Shown in pieces: positions 24,730-36,800 of a stretch of 64,000 bases of DNA; position 1 is the stretch's first letter; every line of letters begins with the position of its first letter. The stretch spans positions 496,001 to 560,000 of the forward strand of contig NZ_JANZKX010000003.1 of the NCBI RefSeq assembly GCF_027257975.1, read 5' to 3'. The stretch is from Pelomonas sp. BJYL3 (GTDB lineage: Bacteria; Pseudomonadota; Gammaproteobacteria; Burkholderiales; Burkholderiaceae_C). Under the pieces are notes generated by a model, which had not been told where the DNA came from, made no database searches, and worked only from the letters and a program-made list of their open reading frames with translations. The translations under genes were made by a program, and so were the position numbers.

Positions 24730-26274
24730 ATGCAATTCCTGTCCCATCTGCGCATCGGCCAGCGTCTGGCCGTGAGCTACGCGCTGCTGATCCTGCTGCT
24801 CATGGCCATTGGCGCCTACGGTGCGGCCAATGCCAACCACCTCGCCAAGGACCTGGACCGCACGGCCAACTCCAGCCTGGTCAAGATCGCCGCCGCCAAT
24901 GCGCTGGAGAGTGACGTCAACATCATCGCCCGCGCCTCGCGCGACCTGCTGCTGCTGGACGAGGCCCGCCAGATCAAGAAGCAGAAGGCGGCCATCGACG
25001 GCGCCATGCAGAACCTGGAGACGCACCTCGGCGAGCTGCAGGCCCAGGTCGACGACGACAAGGAACGCGACATCGTCGCCCAGGTGAAGGAACGCCAGGC
25101 GCGCTTCCTGGCCTCCGTGAGCAAGTTCCTCAAAGTGCAGGCCGACGGCAGCCCCGACGAGGCCCGCGAAAGCCTGATCACCGACGTGCGCCCGGCCCAG
25201 CAGGCCTACCAGGAAGGCCTGAAGAGCCTGGTCGAGGCCAAGTTCGAGAGCGCCCGCTCGCTGGCGGAGTCCGGCTCCGCGCTGGCCAGCCGCTCGGTGG
25301 CCATCACCCTGGGCCTGGTCGTGGTGGCGGTGCTGGTGGGCGGCGGCGGTGGCGTGGCCATCTCGCGCTCCATCATCGTGCCGGCGCGCCAGGCCAAGGA
25401 CGCCGCGCAGGCCATCAGCTCGGGCGACCTGTCCTACCGCATCCAGGCCAGCGGCCGTGATGAGCTGGGCCAGATGCTGCAGGCCATGCAGGACATGCAG
25501 GAAGCGCTGTCCGGCGTGGTGAGCAGCGTGTCCGATGCCGCCGGCGAGGTGGCGCAGAACTCCAGCGCCATCGCCAACAGCAATGGCAACCTCTCGGACC
25601 GCACCGCGCGTTCGGCGGCCAGCCTGCAGAACACGGCGGCCTCGGTCGAGCAGATCGCCGCCAACCTCACCGGCGCCAGCGAGCTGACGCGCAAGGCCGC
25701 CGGCATCGCCGGCAAGGCTCGCCAGTCGGCCTCGGCCGGTGGCCAGGTGGTGGCCCAGGTGGTGTCCACCATGGAAGAGATCAGCACCAGCTCGCGCAAG
25801 ATCGGCGACATCATCGGCGTGATCGACGGCATCGCCTTCCAGACCAACATCCTCGCCCTGAACGCGGCGGTGGAGGCCGCGCGTGCGGGCGACCACGGCA
25901 AGGGCTTTGCCGTCGTGGCTTCGGAGGTCCGCGCCCTGGCCTCGCGCAGCGCGCAGGCCGCGAAGGAGATCAAGGTGCTGATCCAGGAATCCTCCGTCAA
26001 GGTGGAGAACGGCACGGCCCTGGTCAACAACGCCGGCGCGACCATCCGCAGCGTGGTCGACGAGGTCAACAACATGGGCCAGCTGATCGAGGAGATCTCG
26101 CATTCGGCCCAGGAGCAGGCCAGCGGCGTGGGCGTGGTGAACGGCGCCATGAACGAGCTGGACCGCGCCACGCAGCAGAACTCCACCCTGGTCGAGGAAC
26201 TCAGCCGCTCCACCGAAGCCCTGCGCGACAGCTCCAGCCGCCTGCTCAGCGCGGTCGGATTCTTCCGCGCCTGA
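24730..26274 (+). CDS. methyl-accepting chemotaxis protein (four-helix-bundle sensor)
   Basis: 514 residues. TM1 about 10-30, periplasmic helical sensor (about 31-190, Tar-like four-helix bundle with many charged heptads), TM2 about 193-212, HAMP about 213-265, then the methyl-accepting signalling domain. The hairpin tip is [27 protein letters not shown] at about residues 360-386. It signals through CheW/CheA; the ligand cannot be predicted. No C-terminal CheR-binding pentapeptide is present (it ends GFFRA). A single gene, followed by the TonB-domain protein. Confidence 0.95.
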   Translation: MQFLSHLRIGQRLAVSYALLILLLMAIGAYGAANANHLAKDLDRTANSSLVKIAAANALESDVNIIARASRDLLLLDEARQIKKQKAAIDGAMQNLETHLGELQAQVDDDKERDIVAQVKERQARFLASVSKFLKVQADGSPDEARESLITDVRPAQQAYQEGLKSLVEAKFESARSLAESGSALASRSVAITLGLVVVAVLVGGGGGVAISRSIIVPARQAKDAAQAISSGDLSYRIQASGRDELGQMLQAMQDMQEALSGVVSSVSDAAGEVAQNSSAIANSNGNLSDRTARSAASLQNTAASVEQIAANLTGASELTRKAAGIAGKARQSASAGGQVVAQVVSTMEEISTSSRKIGDIIGVIDGIAFQTNILALNAAVEAARAGDHGKGFAVVASEVRALASRSAQAAKEIKVLIQESSVKVENGTALVNNAGATIRSVVDEVNNMGQLIEEISHSAQEQASGVGVVNGAMNELDRATQQNSTLVEELSRSTEALRDSSSRLLSAVGFFRA

Positions 26275-26318
26275 ACCCGCCTGTTCCCTTTTCCCGTAGT
26301 AGCACTCCAGAGACCCCC

Positions 26319-26654
26319 ATGAAGAAGAACACCCTGTCCCTCAGCGCCAAGTTCCTGCCGGCCGTCGCCGCCCTGCTGCTGGCCTTCGGCGCCCAGGCCT
26401 CGCCCAAGCTGATCAAGAAGGTTGCCCCGGAGTTCCCGCGTGAAGCCGCCCAGAAGGGCATCAGCGCCGGCACCGTCAAGGCCAAGCTGAGCATCGAGGC
26501 CGATGGCAAGGTGTCCGGCGTGGACATCATCGAAGCCGAGCCGCGCCGTGTCTTCGACCGCGCCGTGACCACGGCCCTGATGGACTGGCGCTTCGAGGCC
26601 GGCGGCGAGAAGCAGACGCACGAAGTGAAGCTGGTCTTCAAGAACGACGACTGA
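26319..26654 (+). CDS. stand-alone periplasmic TonB C-terminal domain protein
   Basis: 111 residues. Signal peptide about 1-27 (FLPAVAALLLAFGAQA) and then only the TonB C-terminal fold: PKLIKKVAPEFPREAAQKGISAGTVKAKLSIEADGKV..VFDRAVTTALMDWRFE. The inner-membrane anchor and proline-rich spacer of true TonB are missing, so it cannot transduce energy in the usual way. It might bind receptor TonB boxes or act elsewhere. It ends at a strong terminator (26678-26707). Confidence 0.85.
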   Translation: MKKNTLSLSAKFLPAVAALLLAFGAQASPKLIKKVAPEFPREAAQKGISAGTVKAKLSIEADGKVSGVDIIEAEPRRVFDRAVTTALMDWRFEAGGEKQTHEVKLVFKNDD

Positions 26655-26677
26655 GCCCTCCCAGGCGCTGCAAGTAC

Positions 26678-26707
26678 AAAGGCCCTCGAGCGATCGAGGG
26701 CCTTTTT
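26678..26707 (+). terminator. intrinsic terminator after the TonB-domain gene
   Basis: AAAGGCCCTCG (26678-26688) pairs with CGAGGGCCTTT (26695-26705), followed by TT. An 11-bp stem with a T-run of five. Confidence 0.9.
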
Positions 26708-26734
26708 CATGGGCGGCTGGCCGGAGCGGAGCCA

Positions 26735-26747
26735 GGGTCAGGTCTTG
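26735..26747 (+). repeat. dispersed motif GGGTCAGGTCTTG, intergenic copy
   Basis: Exact 13-base copy between two terminators. The next five bases (CCTTC) also match the copy at 23174. Confidence 0.6.
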
Positions 26748-26768
26748 CCTTCACTGGTCTCGCGGGGC

Positions 26769-26798
26769 AAAAAAAACGCCGGGCGGCTGCCCGGCGTT
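26769..26798 (-). terminator. intrinsic terminator of the M4 protease gene
   Basis: AACGCCGGG (26775-26783) pairs with CCCGGCGTT (26790-26798). On the minus strand the stem runs into eight T (26776-26769). It lies 28 bases past the protease stop. Confidence 0.9.
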
Positions 26799-26825
26799 TT
26801 CATTCCGCGCAGGGATCGTGACCGA

Positions 26826-29104
<2,279 letters not shown>

Positions 29105-32038
29105 ATGCAGGTCTTTCGCAGCCCACAGGTCCCGCGTGTCATGCCCGGTGAGTTCGACGCCCTGTACGACACAGACGATGCCTTGCAGCCCTGGTATGGC
29201 CAGGGCGTCTTGCATCTGCTGCCCACTGAAACGTCTTCTTGCATCCACCTGGCCTGGCAGTTGCGGGAGCGAGACAGCCACCAGGCCCAGGACTGTCTTG
29301 CCATCGCCACGCGGGAAAGCGAGAGGAGCGGGAAAGCCCTGAGCCCCCAGGAGCACTGGCTTGCCCGACTGACCCAGGCCGACCTGCTGCGCCTGCAGGC
29401 CCGCCTTCCGGAAGCCTCGGCACTGCTGGCAAGCTTGCCGGAGCAAGGCGCACCCAGCCTCGTCCTGGCGGCGGACCTGCAGGGCGTGCAGGCCGGCATC
29501 GCCACCGGCACGGGCAACTTCGCCGAGCGCGACCAGTGCCTGCGCCGTGCCGCCGAGTGGGCGCGCCAGGCCGGCGATCAGGCGCGCGAGACCTACTACC
29601 GCGCCGTGCTGGCTCGCCTGCAAGTCCTGCGCGGACAAGAGCCCGAGCTGGACATCTGCGCCCGGCTGCAGCAGGCCTCCGACGGTCCTGCCTATGTGCA
29701 GGCGGCGCTGCAGCAGCTGCGGGCGACCCGCGCCTTCCGGCGCAGCGACTACGCCCAGGCCATCGAGGCCTATGTGCGCTGCCACCAGCTGGCCCTGTCC
29801 AGCGGGCAACTGCACCTGGCCATCATCGCGGCCGGCAATATCGGCAACGCCTTCACCAGCCTCAACGACCATGACGCCGCCCTGGAGTGGGTGCAGCGCG
29901 GGCTGGACCTGGCCCTGCCCACGGGCTGGCCCAGCGCCGTCGGCAGCTGCCAGAGCCAGGTGGGCGAGGCCCTGCGTCACCTGGGCCGGCTGGACCTGGC
30001 CCGGCAGCGACTGGACGAAGCCGAGCAAACCCTGCGGCCGCTGCAGGCCTCCCGCTATTACGCGATCTCACTGCGCTACCGGGCCGAACTCGCGCTCGAC
30101 CAGCAGCAGTACACCGAAGCGCTGGAGCGCCTGAATGCGCTGGAGTCCCGCGCCGAGTCCCGGGACCTGGCCATGGACCTGCGCCGCAGCCGCGCCCTGG
30201 CCCTGATGCGCCTGAGCCGGCTGGACGAAGCCCAGCAGGTCGCCCAGTCCGGCCTCGACGATGCGCGCCACGCGCAGGTCGGCGACCTCCAGGTCATGGC
30301 CCACATGGTCCTGGCCCAGATCGCGCGGGAGCGCCACCGCCAGCAGCCGGATGCCGGGCAGCTGGTGCAGGCCGCCGGGCACCTGGACCAGGCCCTGACC
30401 GCTGCCTCCGGCATCCAGCACTACTCTCCGCCGATCGAGCTGCTGGACTTGCAGGCACAGACCAATGCCGACCTGGGCCGTTTCGAGGTGGCCTACCAGG
30501 CGGCCGTGCGGGCCGGCGCGCTGCGTGAGCGCATGCATGGCCAGGACGTCACCGGGCGCATGCTCGCCATGCAGCTGCGCTACATGACGGAAAGCGAGCG
30601 GGCAGAGTCCGCCCACCACCGCGCCCTGGCCCATGCAGAGGCTCAGCGGGCGGAGATGGCCCAGCAGACCAGCGGCACGCTGGCGCGCTTGGGGGCCATC
30701 GGCCAGGAGATCACCACCAAGCTGGACGCGCCCTCGGTGTTCGCGGTGCTTGAGCGCCATGTCCATGCCCTGCTGGATGCGCGCAGCATCGCCGTCTATC
30801 TGATCGACGCCGACGGGCTCACCATGAGCTCGGTCTTCGACGTGGAGCACGGCCAGCACCTGCCGCCCCACCGCATCCGGCTTGATGCCGAGGAGAGCAA
30901 CGCGGCCCGCGCGCTGCGCGAGCGCCGCGAGCTGCTGGTGGCCCTGGCGCCGGACGGGTCCGACCCCAGCCAGGTGCCCGGCACCATGCGCACCCTCAGC
31001 GCGCTCTTCGCGCCGCTGACCGTGGGGGACCGCGTGCTGGGCGTGATGACCATCCAGTCGCCGCTGCAGAATGCCTACGGCGAGATGGAGCGACTGGTGT
31101 TCCGCACGCTCAGCGCCTACACCGCCATCGCTCTGGACAACGCCCGAGCCTACAGCGACCTCGGTGACGCGCAGAAGCAGCTGGCCGCCCAGGAGAAGCT
31201 GGCGGCGCTGGGCGCCCTGGTGGCGGGCGTGGCCCATGAGCTCAATACGCCCATCGGCAATTCCCTGCTGATGGCAGGCACGCTGCAGAACAAGACCGAC
31301 GAGATCGAGGCCGCCATGAGCACCAACGCTCTGCGCCGCAGCAGCCTGGTCCGCTACCTCGACGACGCACGGCAGGCGGCGCAGCTGATCCACCGCGGCC
31401 TGCAGACGGCGGCCGGTCTCGTGGCCAGCTTCAAGCAGGTGGCCGTGGACCGCACCAGCGAGCAGCGGCGCGTGTTCGACCTGGCCCTCACCGTCACGGA
31501 CATCGTCGCCACGATGATGGGCGTGGTGCGCAAGGCGGGCCATCGCGTGGAGATCGACATCCCGCCCGGGCTGGAGATCGACGCCTACCCCGGCCCCCTG
31601 GGCCAGGTGCTCAGCAACTTCATCAACAATGCCCTGCTCCATGCCTTCGAGGACAGCTCCCGCGAGGGCGTGATGACGATCCGCGCGCGCAGCACCGACT
31701 CTGGCTGGCTGGCGCTGGAATTCGCCGACGACGGCCAGGGCATCGCCCCCGAGCTGCTGCACCGGGTCTTCGAGCCCTTCTTCACCACCAAGCTCGGCCG
31801 TGGGGGCACGGGGCTGGGCCTGTCCATCAGCTACAACATCGTCGAGCAGCTCTTCGGCGGCCGGCTGCGCGTGCAGAGCAGCCCGGGCCAGGGCACCTGC
31901 TTCATCCTCGACCTGCCCCGCCAGGCGCCGCTGCGCCCCACCGAGGGGGAAGCGCCGCTGCACCTCGGGGCCACGGAATTCGCCCCGGCGAACGCGAGCG
32001 AAGGACGCCCGCCCCCTCTTCCGGCTACGGGACAATAG
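29105..32038 (+). CDS. TPR-GAF hybrid sensor histidine kinase, soluble
   Basis: 977 residues with no transmembrane segment. Residues about 60-480 are TPR-like helical repeats (for example NIGNAFTSLNDHDAALEWVQRGLDLA). A coiled linker follows at about 490-545, a GAF domain at about 550-695, then the kinase core: H-box AGVAHELNTPIGN with H711, N-box LSNFINNALLHAF, G1 DDGQGI, F-box FEPFFTTK and G2 GGTGLGLSI. The HELNTP form of the H-box is the HisKA type seen in many soluble sensors. No response regulator is nearby, so its partner is unknown. The TPR part probably senses a protein or peptide ligand. ATG 29105 is chosen by coding character; no strong ribosome site is seen. Confidence 0.88.
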   Translation: MQVFRSPQVPRVMPGEFDALYDTDDALQPWYGQGVLHLLPTETSSCIHLAWQLRERDSHQAQDCLAIATRESERSGKALSPQEHWLARLTQADLLRLQARLPEASALLASLPEQGAPSLVLAADLQGVQAGIATGTGNFAERDQCLRRAAEWARQAGDQARETYYRAVLARLQVLRGQEPELDICARLQQASDGPAYVQAALQQLRATRAFRRSDYAQAIEAYVRCHQLALSSGQLHLAIIAAGNIGNAFTSLNDHDAALEWVQRGLDLALPTGWPSAVGSCQSQVGEALRHLGRLDLARQRLDEAEQTLRPLQASRYYAISLRYRAELALDQQQYTEALERLNALESRAESRDLAMDLRRSRALALMRLSRLDEAQQVAQSGLDDARHAQVGDLQVMAHMVLAQIARERHRQQPDAGQLVQAAGHLDQALTAASGIQHYSPPIELLDLQAQTNADLGRFEVAYQAAVRAGALRERMHGQDVTGRMLAMQLRYMTESERAESAHHRALAHAEAQRAEMAQQTSGTLARLGAIGQEITTKLDAPSVFAVLERHVHALLDARSIAVYLIDADGLTMSSVFDVEHGQHLPPHRIRLDAEESNAARALRERRELLVALAPDGSDPSQVPGTMRTLSALFAPLTVGDRVLGVMTIQSPLQNAYGEMERLVFRTLSAYTAIALDNARAYSDLGDAQKQLAAQEKLAALGALVAGVAHELNTPIGNSLLMAGTLQNKTDEIEAAMSTNALRRSSLVRYLDDARQAAQLIHRGLQTAAGLVASFKQVAVDRTSEQRRVFDLALTVTDIVATMMGVVRKAGHRVEIDIPPGLEIDAYPGPLGQVLSNFINNALLHAFEDSSREGVMTIRARSTDSGWLALEFADDGQGIAPELLHRVFEPFFTTKLGRGGTGLGLSISYNIVEQLFGGRLRVQSSPGQGTCFILDLPRQAPLRPTEGEAPLHLGATEFAPANASEGRPPPLPATGQ

Positions 32039-32083
32039 CGGCCAGACACCCTCCGTACCGCGACACAGGAAAGACACCCCAGC

Positions 32084-33052
32084 ATGGCCATCCAATGGTT
32101 TCCGGGCCACATGCACGCCACGCGCAAGGCCATCAAGGAGCGCATGAAGCAGGGCATCGATGTTGTCATCGAGCTCATTGACGCGCGCCTGCCCGGCTCC
32201 AGCGCCAATCCCCTGCTGGCCTCGCTGACCGATGGCAAGCCCAGCCTCAAGCTGCTGAACAAGCAGGACCTCGCCGATCCCGCCCGCACCCAGCTCTGGC
32301 TGGACCACTACAACGCCCTGCCCGGCATCCGCGCCCTGCCGCTGGACGCCGGCAACAAGGCGCCGGCCAAGGCCCTCGTCGCCGCCTGCCGCGAGCTGGC
32401 ACCGCTGCGCGGCGGCATGAGCAAGCCCCTGCGCATCCTGATCTGCGGCATTCCCAATGTGGGCAAGTCCACGCTGATCAACACGCTGGTGGGCAAGAAG
32501 TCCGCCAAGACGGGGGACGAGCCCGGCATCACCAAGGTCGAGCAGCGGATCACGCTGGACCAGGACGCCTACCTCTTCGACACCCCCGGCATGCTGTGGC
32601 CGCGCATCAGCATTCCGGAGAGCGGCTACAACCTTGCCGCGAGCGGCGCCGTCGGGCGCAATGCGCTGGACGAGGAAGAGGTGGCGCTCGAGCTGCTGGA
32701 CTACCTGCGCCTGAACTACGCGCCGCTGCTGCAGGCGCGCTACCGGCTCGAGGGCTCCATCGAGTCCCTCAAGGACGACGAGCTGCTGGAGGCCATCGGC
32801 CGCAAGCGCGGTGCCGTGCTGGGCGGTGGCCGCGTCAACCTGCAGAAGGCCGCCGAGATCCTCATGTACGAGTTCCGCCAGGGCGTGCTGGGTCGCATCA
32901 CCCTGGAAACGCCCGAGGAGTTCAAGTCCTGGGCCGCCGCCGCCGCCATCGCCGATGCCGAGCGCGAGCGCCTGGCCCAGGAGAAGAAGGCCGCGCGCAA
33001 GGGCCGATCCAGCCGGGACAGCTGGGACGCGGTCGAAGAAGAGGACGCATGA
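32084..33052 (+). CDS. rbgA: circularly permuted ribosome-biogenesis GTPase (RbgA/YlqF)
   Basis: 322-residue GTPase that in Bacillus acts late in 50S assembly. The motif order is permuted as expected: G4 LLNKQD (59-62) comes before G1 GIPNVGKST (122-130), with G3 DTPG starting at D166. The N-terminal QWFPGHMHATRKAI is diagnostic for YlqF. The C-terminal helical domain ends in a basic, charged tail. It overlaps the following binding-protein gene (ATGA). Confidence 0.94.
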   Translation: MAIQWFPGHMHATRKAIKERMKQGIDVVIELIDARLPGSSANPLLASLTDGKPSLKLLNKQDLADPARTQLWLDHYNALPGIRALPLDAGNKAPAKALVAACRELAPLRGGMSKPLRILICGIPNVGKSTLINTLVGKKSAKTGDEPGITKVEQRITLDQDAYLFDTPGMLWPRISIPESGYNLAASGAVGRNALDEEEVALELLDYLRLNYAPLLQARYRLEGSIESLKDDELLEAIGRKRGAVLGGGRVNLQKAAEILMYEFRQGVLGRITLETPEEFKSWAAAAAIADAERERLAQEKKAARKGRSSRDSWDAVEEEDA

Positions 33053-33807
33053 AGCTCGCCCGTCGCCCCCTCGCCCTCGCCGGACTGCTGCTGCTCGCGC
33101 GCCCGACCCTGGCGCAGGACGATCGCCCGCTGACCCTGCTCTACCGCGACAAGCCGCCCTACTCCTACACCGAAGACCGCCAGCCCAAGGGCCTGCTGAT
33201 CGAGCAGTCGCGTTCGGTGCTGTCTGCCGCCGGCATCGCCGTGCAGATGGAGGAGGCCCCGCTCAAGCGCATCCTGCTGGAGCTGCAGGCCAATGACCGC
33301 CCCCTGTGCTCTCCCGGCTGGTACAAGCTGCCGGAGCGCGAGGCCTACGCGCGCTTCAGCCTGCCCATGTCGCAGGACCTGCCGCACCTGGTGCTCGTGG
33401 GCCCGCGCTCCGCGGCCGCGGTGCGCGCCCATCGCAGCCTGGCCAGCCTGCTGGCGGACCCCACGCTGCGCATGGCGGTGGTCGATGGCATCTCCTATGG
33501 CGGCGAGCTCGATGCCCTCATCCGCCAGCAGACGCCCCCGCCGCTGCGCGCCACCGTGACGCCCGTGCAGCTCACCCGCATGCTGGGTGCCGGCCGTGCC
33601 GACTACATGTTCATGGACCGCGAGGACTACCTCTGGCTGACCCGCCACGGCGAGGTCAGCAAGAAGCTCGGCGCGCTGAGCTTCCCGGACCTCCCGGCGG
33701 GCCTGCAGCGCCACATGATGTGCAGCAAGAAGACCCCGGACGCCACGATGCAGGCCATCGACGCGGCGATCCGCACGCTGGGCCTGCCCAGGGCGCCCCA
33801 GCCCTGA
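33049..33807 (+). CDS. periplasmic substrate-binding protein of the SBP_bac_3 fold
   Basis: 252 residues with a signal peptide (about 1-22, cleavage after TLA). It resembles amino-acid-type binding proteins: TLLYRDKPPYSYTEDRQPKGLLIEQSRSVL at the start, a central SYGGELDALI and DYMFMDREDYLWL. No permease or ATPase gene is nearby, so it may be a stand-alone sensor or binding protein, like the one at 48159. Its ATG overlaps the rbgA stop (ATGA), so the two are translationally coupled. Confidence 0.8.
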   Translation: MKLARRPLALAGLLLLARPTLAQDDRPLTLLYRDKPPYSYTEDRQPKGLLIEQSRSVLSAAGIAVQMEEAPLKRILLELQANDRPLCSPGWYKLPEREAYARFSLPMSQDLPHLVLVGPRSAAAVRAHRSLASLLADPTLRMAVVDGISYGGELDALIRQQTPPPLRATVTPVQLTRMLGAGRADYMFMDREDYLWLTRHGEVSKKLGALSFPDLPAGLQRHMMCSKKTPDATMQAIDAAIRTLGLPRAPQP

Positions 33808-33821
33808 GGGCCGCGGCCATG

Positions 33822-33855
33822 GAAAAAGGCCGCAGCCCTTGCGAGCTGCGGCCTT
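33822..33855 (-). terminator. terminator of the TonB-dependent receptor gene
   Basis: AAGGCCGCAG (33826-33835) pairs with CTGCGGCCTT (33846-33855). On the minus strand it is followed by TTTTT. It also lies 18 bases past the plus-strand binding-protein stop and may serve both genes. Confidence 0.8.
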
Positions 33856-33898
33856 GACGAGGCGCTGAACATGGGCCGGCGGCTGCCGGCCCAGGGGA

Positions 33899-36800
33899 TC
33901 AGAACTCGTAGCGGGCGGTCAGGTTCATGCCCCACTGCGCCAGGCGGGTACGGCCGGCGGCATCGGTCGGCGTGACCAGCGGATCCGGCGTGGCGACGGC
34001 ATACACCATCTTGCCGTCAGGCGTGATGCCGGCGAAGTTCACGAAGCTGCGGGTGGACGGGAATGCCGCCTCGGACACCTGGCCCCAGCGACGGTTCAGC
34101 AGGTTGCCGACGTTCATGATGTCCAGGGTGATCACGCCCTTGCCACCGGCGGTGATGCCGCGCACTTCCTGCGACAGGCGCAGGTCGAAGTTGTTGACCC
34201 AGGGCGCGAAGGCAGCGTTGCGGCCGACCACGCCACCCTTGGCATTGCGCAGGGCCTTGTCCCCGTTGACCACGTCCCAGAAGGCCGCTTCGGCCGCAGC
34301 GCCGGAGGCCGCCACGGTCTGACCCGGCAGGCGGAACACCACCTCGCCCGAGCCCGGGCCCTTCGGGATGTACATCAGGTCATTGCGCGAGCGACCGTCG
34401 CCGTTCATGTCATTGCGGTAGACCCAGCTGTAGGGCTTGCCGGCACGACCTTCATAGAACACGCCCAGCGTGGTCTTGTAGTTGCCGACGAAGGCCTTGC
34501 TGAAGTTCACGGCAGCGCTGATGCGATCACGGATCAGGTACTGCGAGTTGGCCGCCACGTCTTCATTGGGATTGAAGTTGGCACGGTTGTTCCAGCTCGA
34601 GCTCGAGACCGAGGAAGCCAGCGGGCTGACTTCCGTCGCGGCGGTGCGCGTGTAGGCCACGGACCAGCGCAGGTTGCTGTTCACGCGTTGCGAGAGCTGC
34701 AGGGTCAGCGTGTCGCCGTCACCCTTGTTGGTCGAGGAGGCCAGCAGCACGTTGTTGTAGTTGGCATTGGACAGTGCCTTGAAGCGCGAACCGCAGGACG
34801 AGTTCACCGACTCCGTACCGGCCGTCCAGCAGGCTTCGCTGCGGCCGGCGGCGTTCCAGTACATCTCGCGGCCGTCCGGCGCGTAAGCAGTCACGGTGCC
34901 CAGATTCAGGTGCTGGTAGTACAGGCCTTGCTTGACCTTGGTGTGCAGCCATTCCACGCCGGCTTCCAGGCCGTACCAGGGCAGCTGGCCGTCCCAGGCC
35001 AGGTTCAGCTTCCACACGGAGGGCTGCGACAGGCCGTTCTCGACGAAGTCGACGTTGGCCTGGGGCGAGCCGGTCAGCGAAGGCTGGCTGGAGCCGTCCG
35101 GGTTGAAGCGCAGGCCGGTCGGGCAGGGCGTGGTGCCGGTGCCGCAGTTGTAGACCGCCGTGGCGCCGACGTTCTGGTAGGGATTGGTCAGCCACACATT
35201 GGCTGCCGCGCCCTGGAAGAGGCCCACGCCACCACGGATCTGCGACTTGCGCTGGTCCACGGTGTCCAGCTGGTAGTTGAAGCCCAGGCGGGGCTGCACC
35301 AGCTTCTGGCCGTCCACGTTGGCGGTGTTGTCCAGACCGAAGCCGCCGGTCTGGCGCACATTGGTCGCAGCATTGCCGGGGATCACGGGCTGAGCGGCGG
35401 CGGCATTGGCCACCGGGCGGTCGTCCGTCTTGACTTCATCGACGCGGATGCCGGCCGTGATGTTCAGCTTCTTGTTGATCTTCCAGGTGTCCTGGAGGAA
35501 GAAGCCGATGTTGGTCAGCGTCCAGTTGGCGATCGAGTCGTTGAGCGACTTGCCGGGGAAGGGCAGCTGCACCGAGTAGGACGTCGGCGTGCCATTGCGC
35601 AGCAGCGTCAGCGGGTCGGTGGCGGAGCCGGGGGCTCCGTTGCCGGAGAAGGTGTAGTTGCCGCGGGCGTCTTGCAGGAAGACGTTGTAGATCTCGTTGC
35701 GCGACAGGTCGGCACCGCCCTTGATCTCGTGGTCGCCCACGAACAGGTTGCCGGCGAAGTAGGCGTCCAGCGTCTTGGTCTTCAGGTTGTTCAGATGGCG
35801 GCTGCGCTCGGTGCCCAGGTTCAGCGTGCGGCTGCTGCCATTGGTCCAGACCAGGTTGATCTGCGGCAGGTTGGTGTCGCTCAGCGTGGCCTTCTCGTAG
35901 TCGCGGTTCGAGACCTTCAGCTCGGTGGAGAAGTCTTCCGTCCAGTCGCTGAACAGCTGGGCCATCACCGTCTCGATGGTCTTGCGCTCTTTGTACCAGT
36001 AGGAGCTCAGCGCCAGCTGGTTGGTGCTGAAGCCGGGCAGGGTCGGCTCGTTCTGCTCGGTCTTGGTGTAGCGGACGTTGGCGCGGTGCTTGTCGTTGAT
36101 GTTCCAGTCCAGCTTGACCAGCACGTCCTTGACGCTCAGCTCCAGGCCGCTGACGTTGTCCAGGCTGCCGGCGTCCACCTTGTAGACGTCCTGCATGATC
36201 TTCTGGGCTTCAGAGATCTGGGCCTGGGTGATGTTCACCGCGGTCGCGTTCGTCGAGCCGGCCGGGCCGAAGGCGGGCGAGGAGATGGAGTTGTGCTGCT
36301 CTTCATAGGCGGTGAAGAAGAACAGCTTGTCCTTGATGATGGGGCCACCCAGGGTGAAGCCGTAGAGCTTTTCCTTGAACGGGGTCAGGCGGGTGAAGGT
36401 GTCGGTGGGCGGGCGGTTCCAGCGGCGGCCGGCCAGGTCCTGGTCACGGTAAGCGTAGGTGGCCGTGCCCTTGAAGGTGTTGGTGCCCGACTTGGTCACC
36501 GCATTGACGTTCGCGCCGGTGTAGCCCTTCTGCGTGACGTCGTAGTTGGACAGGTTGATCTGCACCGAGTCGATGGCATCCATCGACACCGGCTGCTTCA
36601 TCGTCGGCAGGTTGTTGGCTTCCAGGCCGAAGGTGTCGCTGATGGACACGCCGTCCACCGTGATGGAGTTGAAGCGGTTGTTCTGGCCTGCGGCAGAGAT
36701 CTCGCCGTTTTCCTTGTTGGTCTGCGCGATGCGGGGATCCAGGCGGGCGTAGTCCTGCAGATTGCGCTGCATGGAGAACTGCTGGGCCAGATCGGCACCG

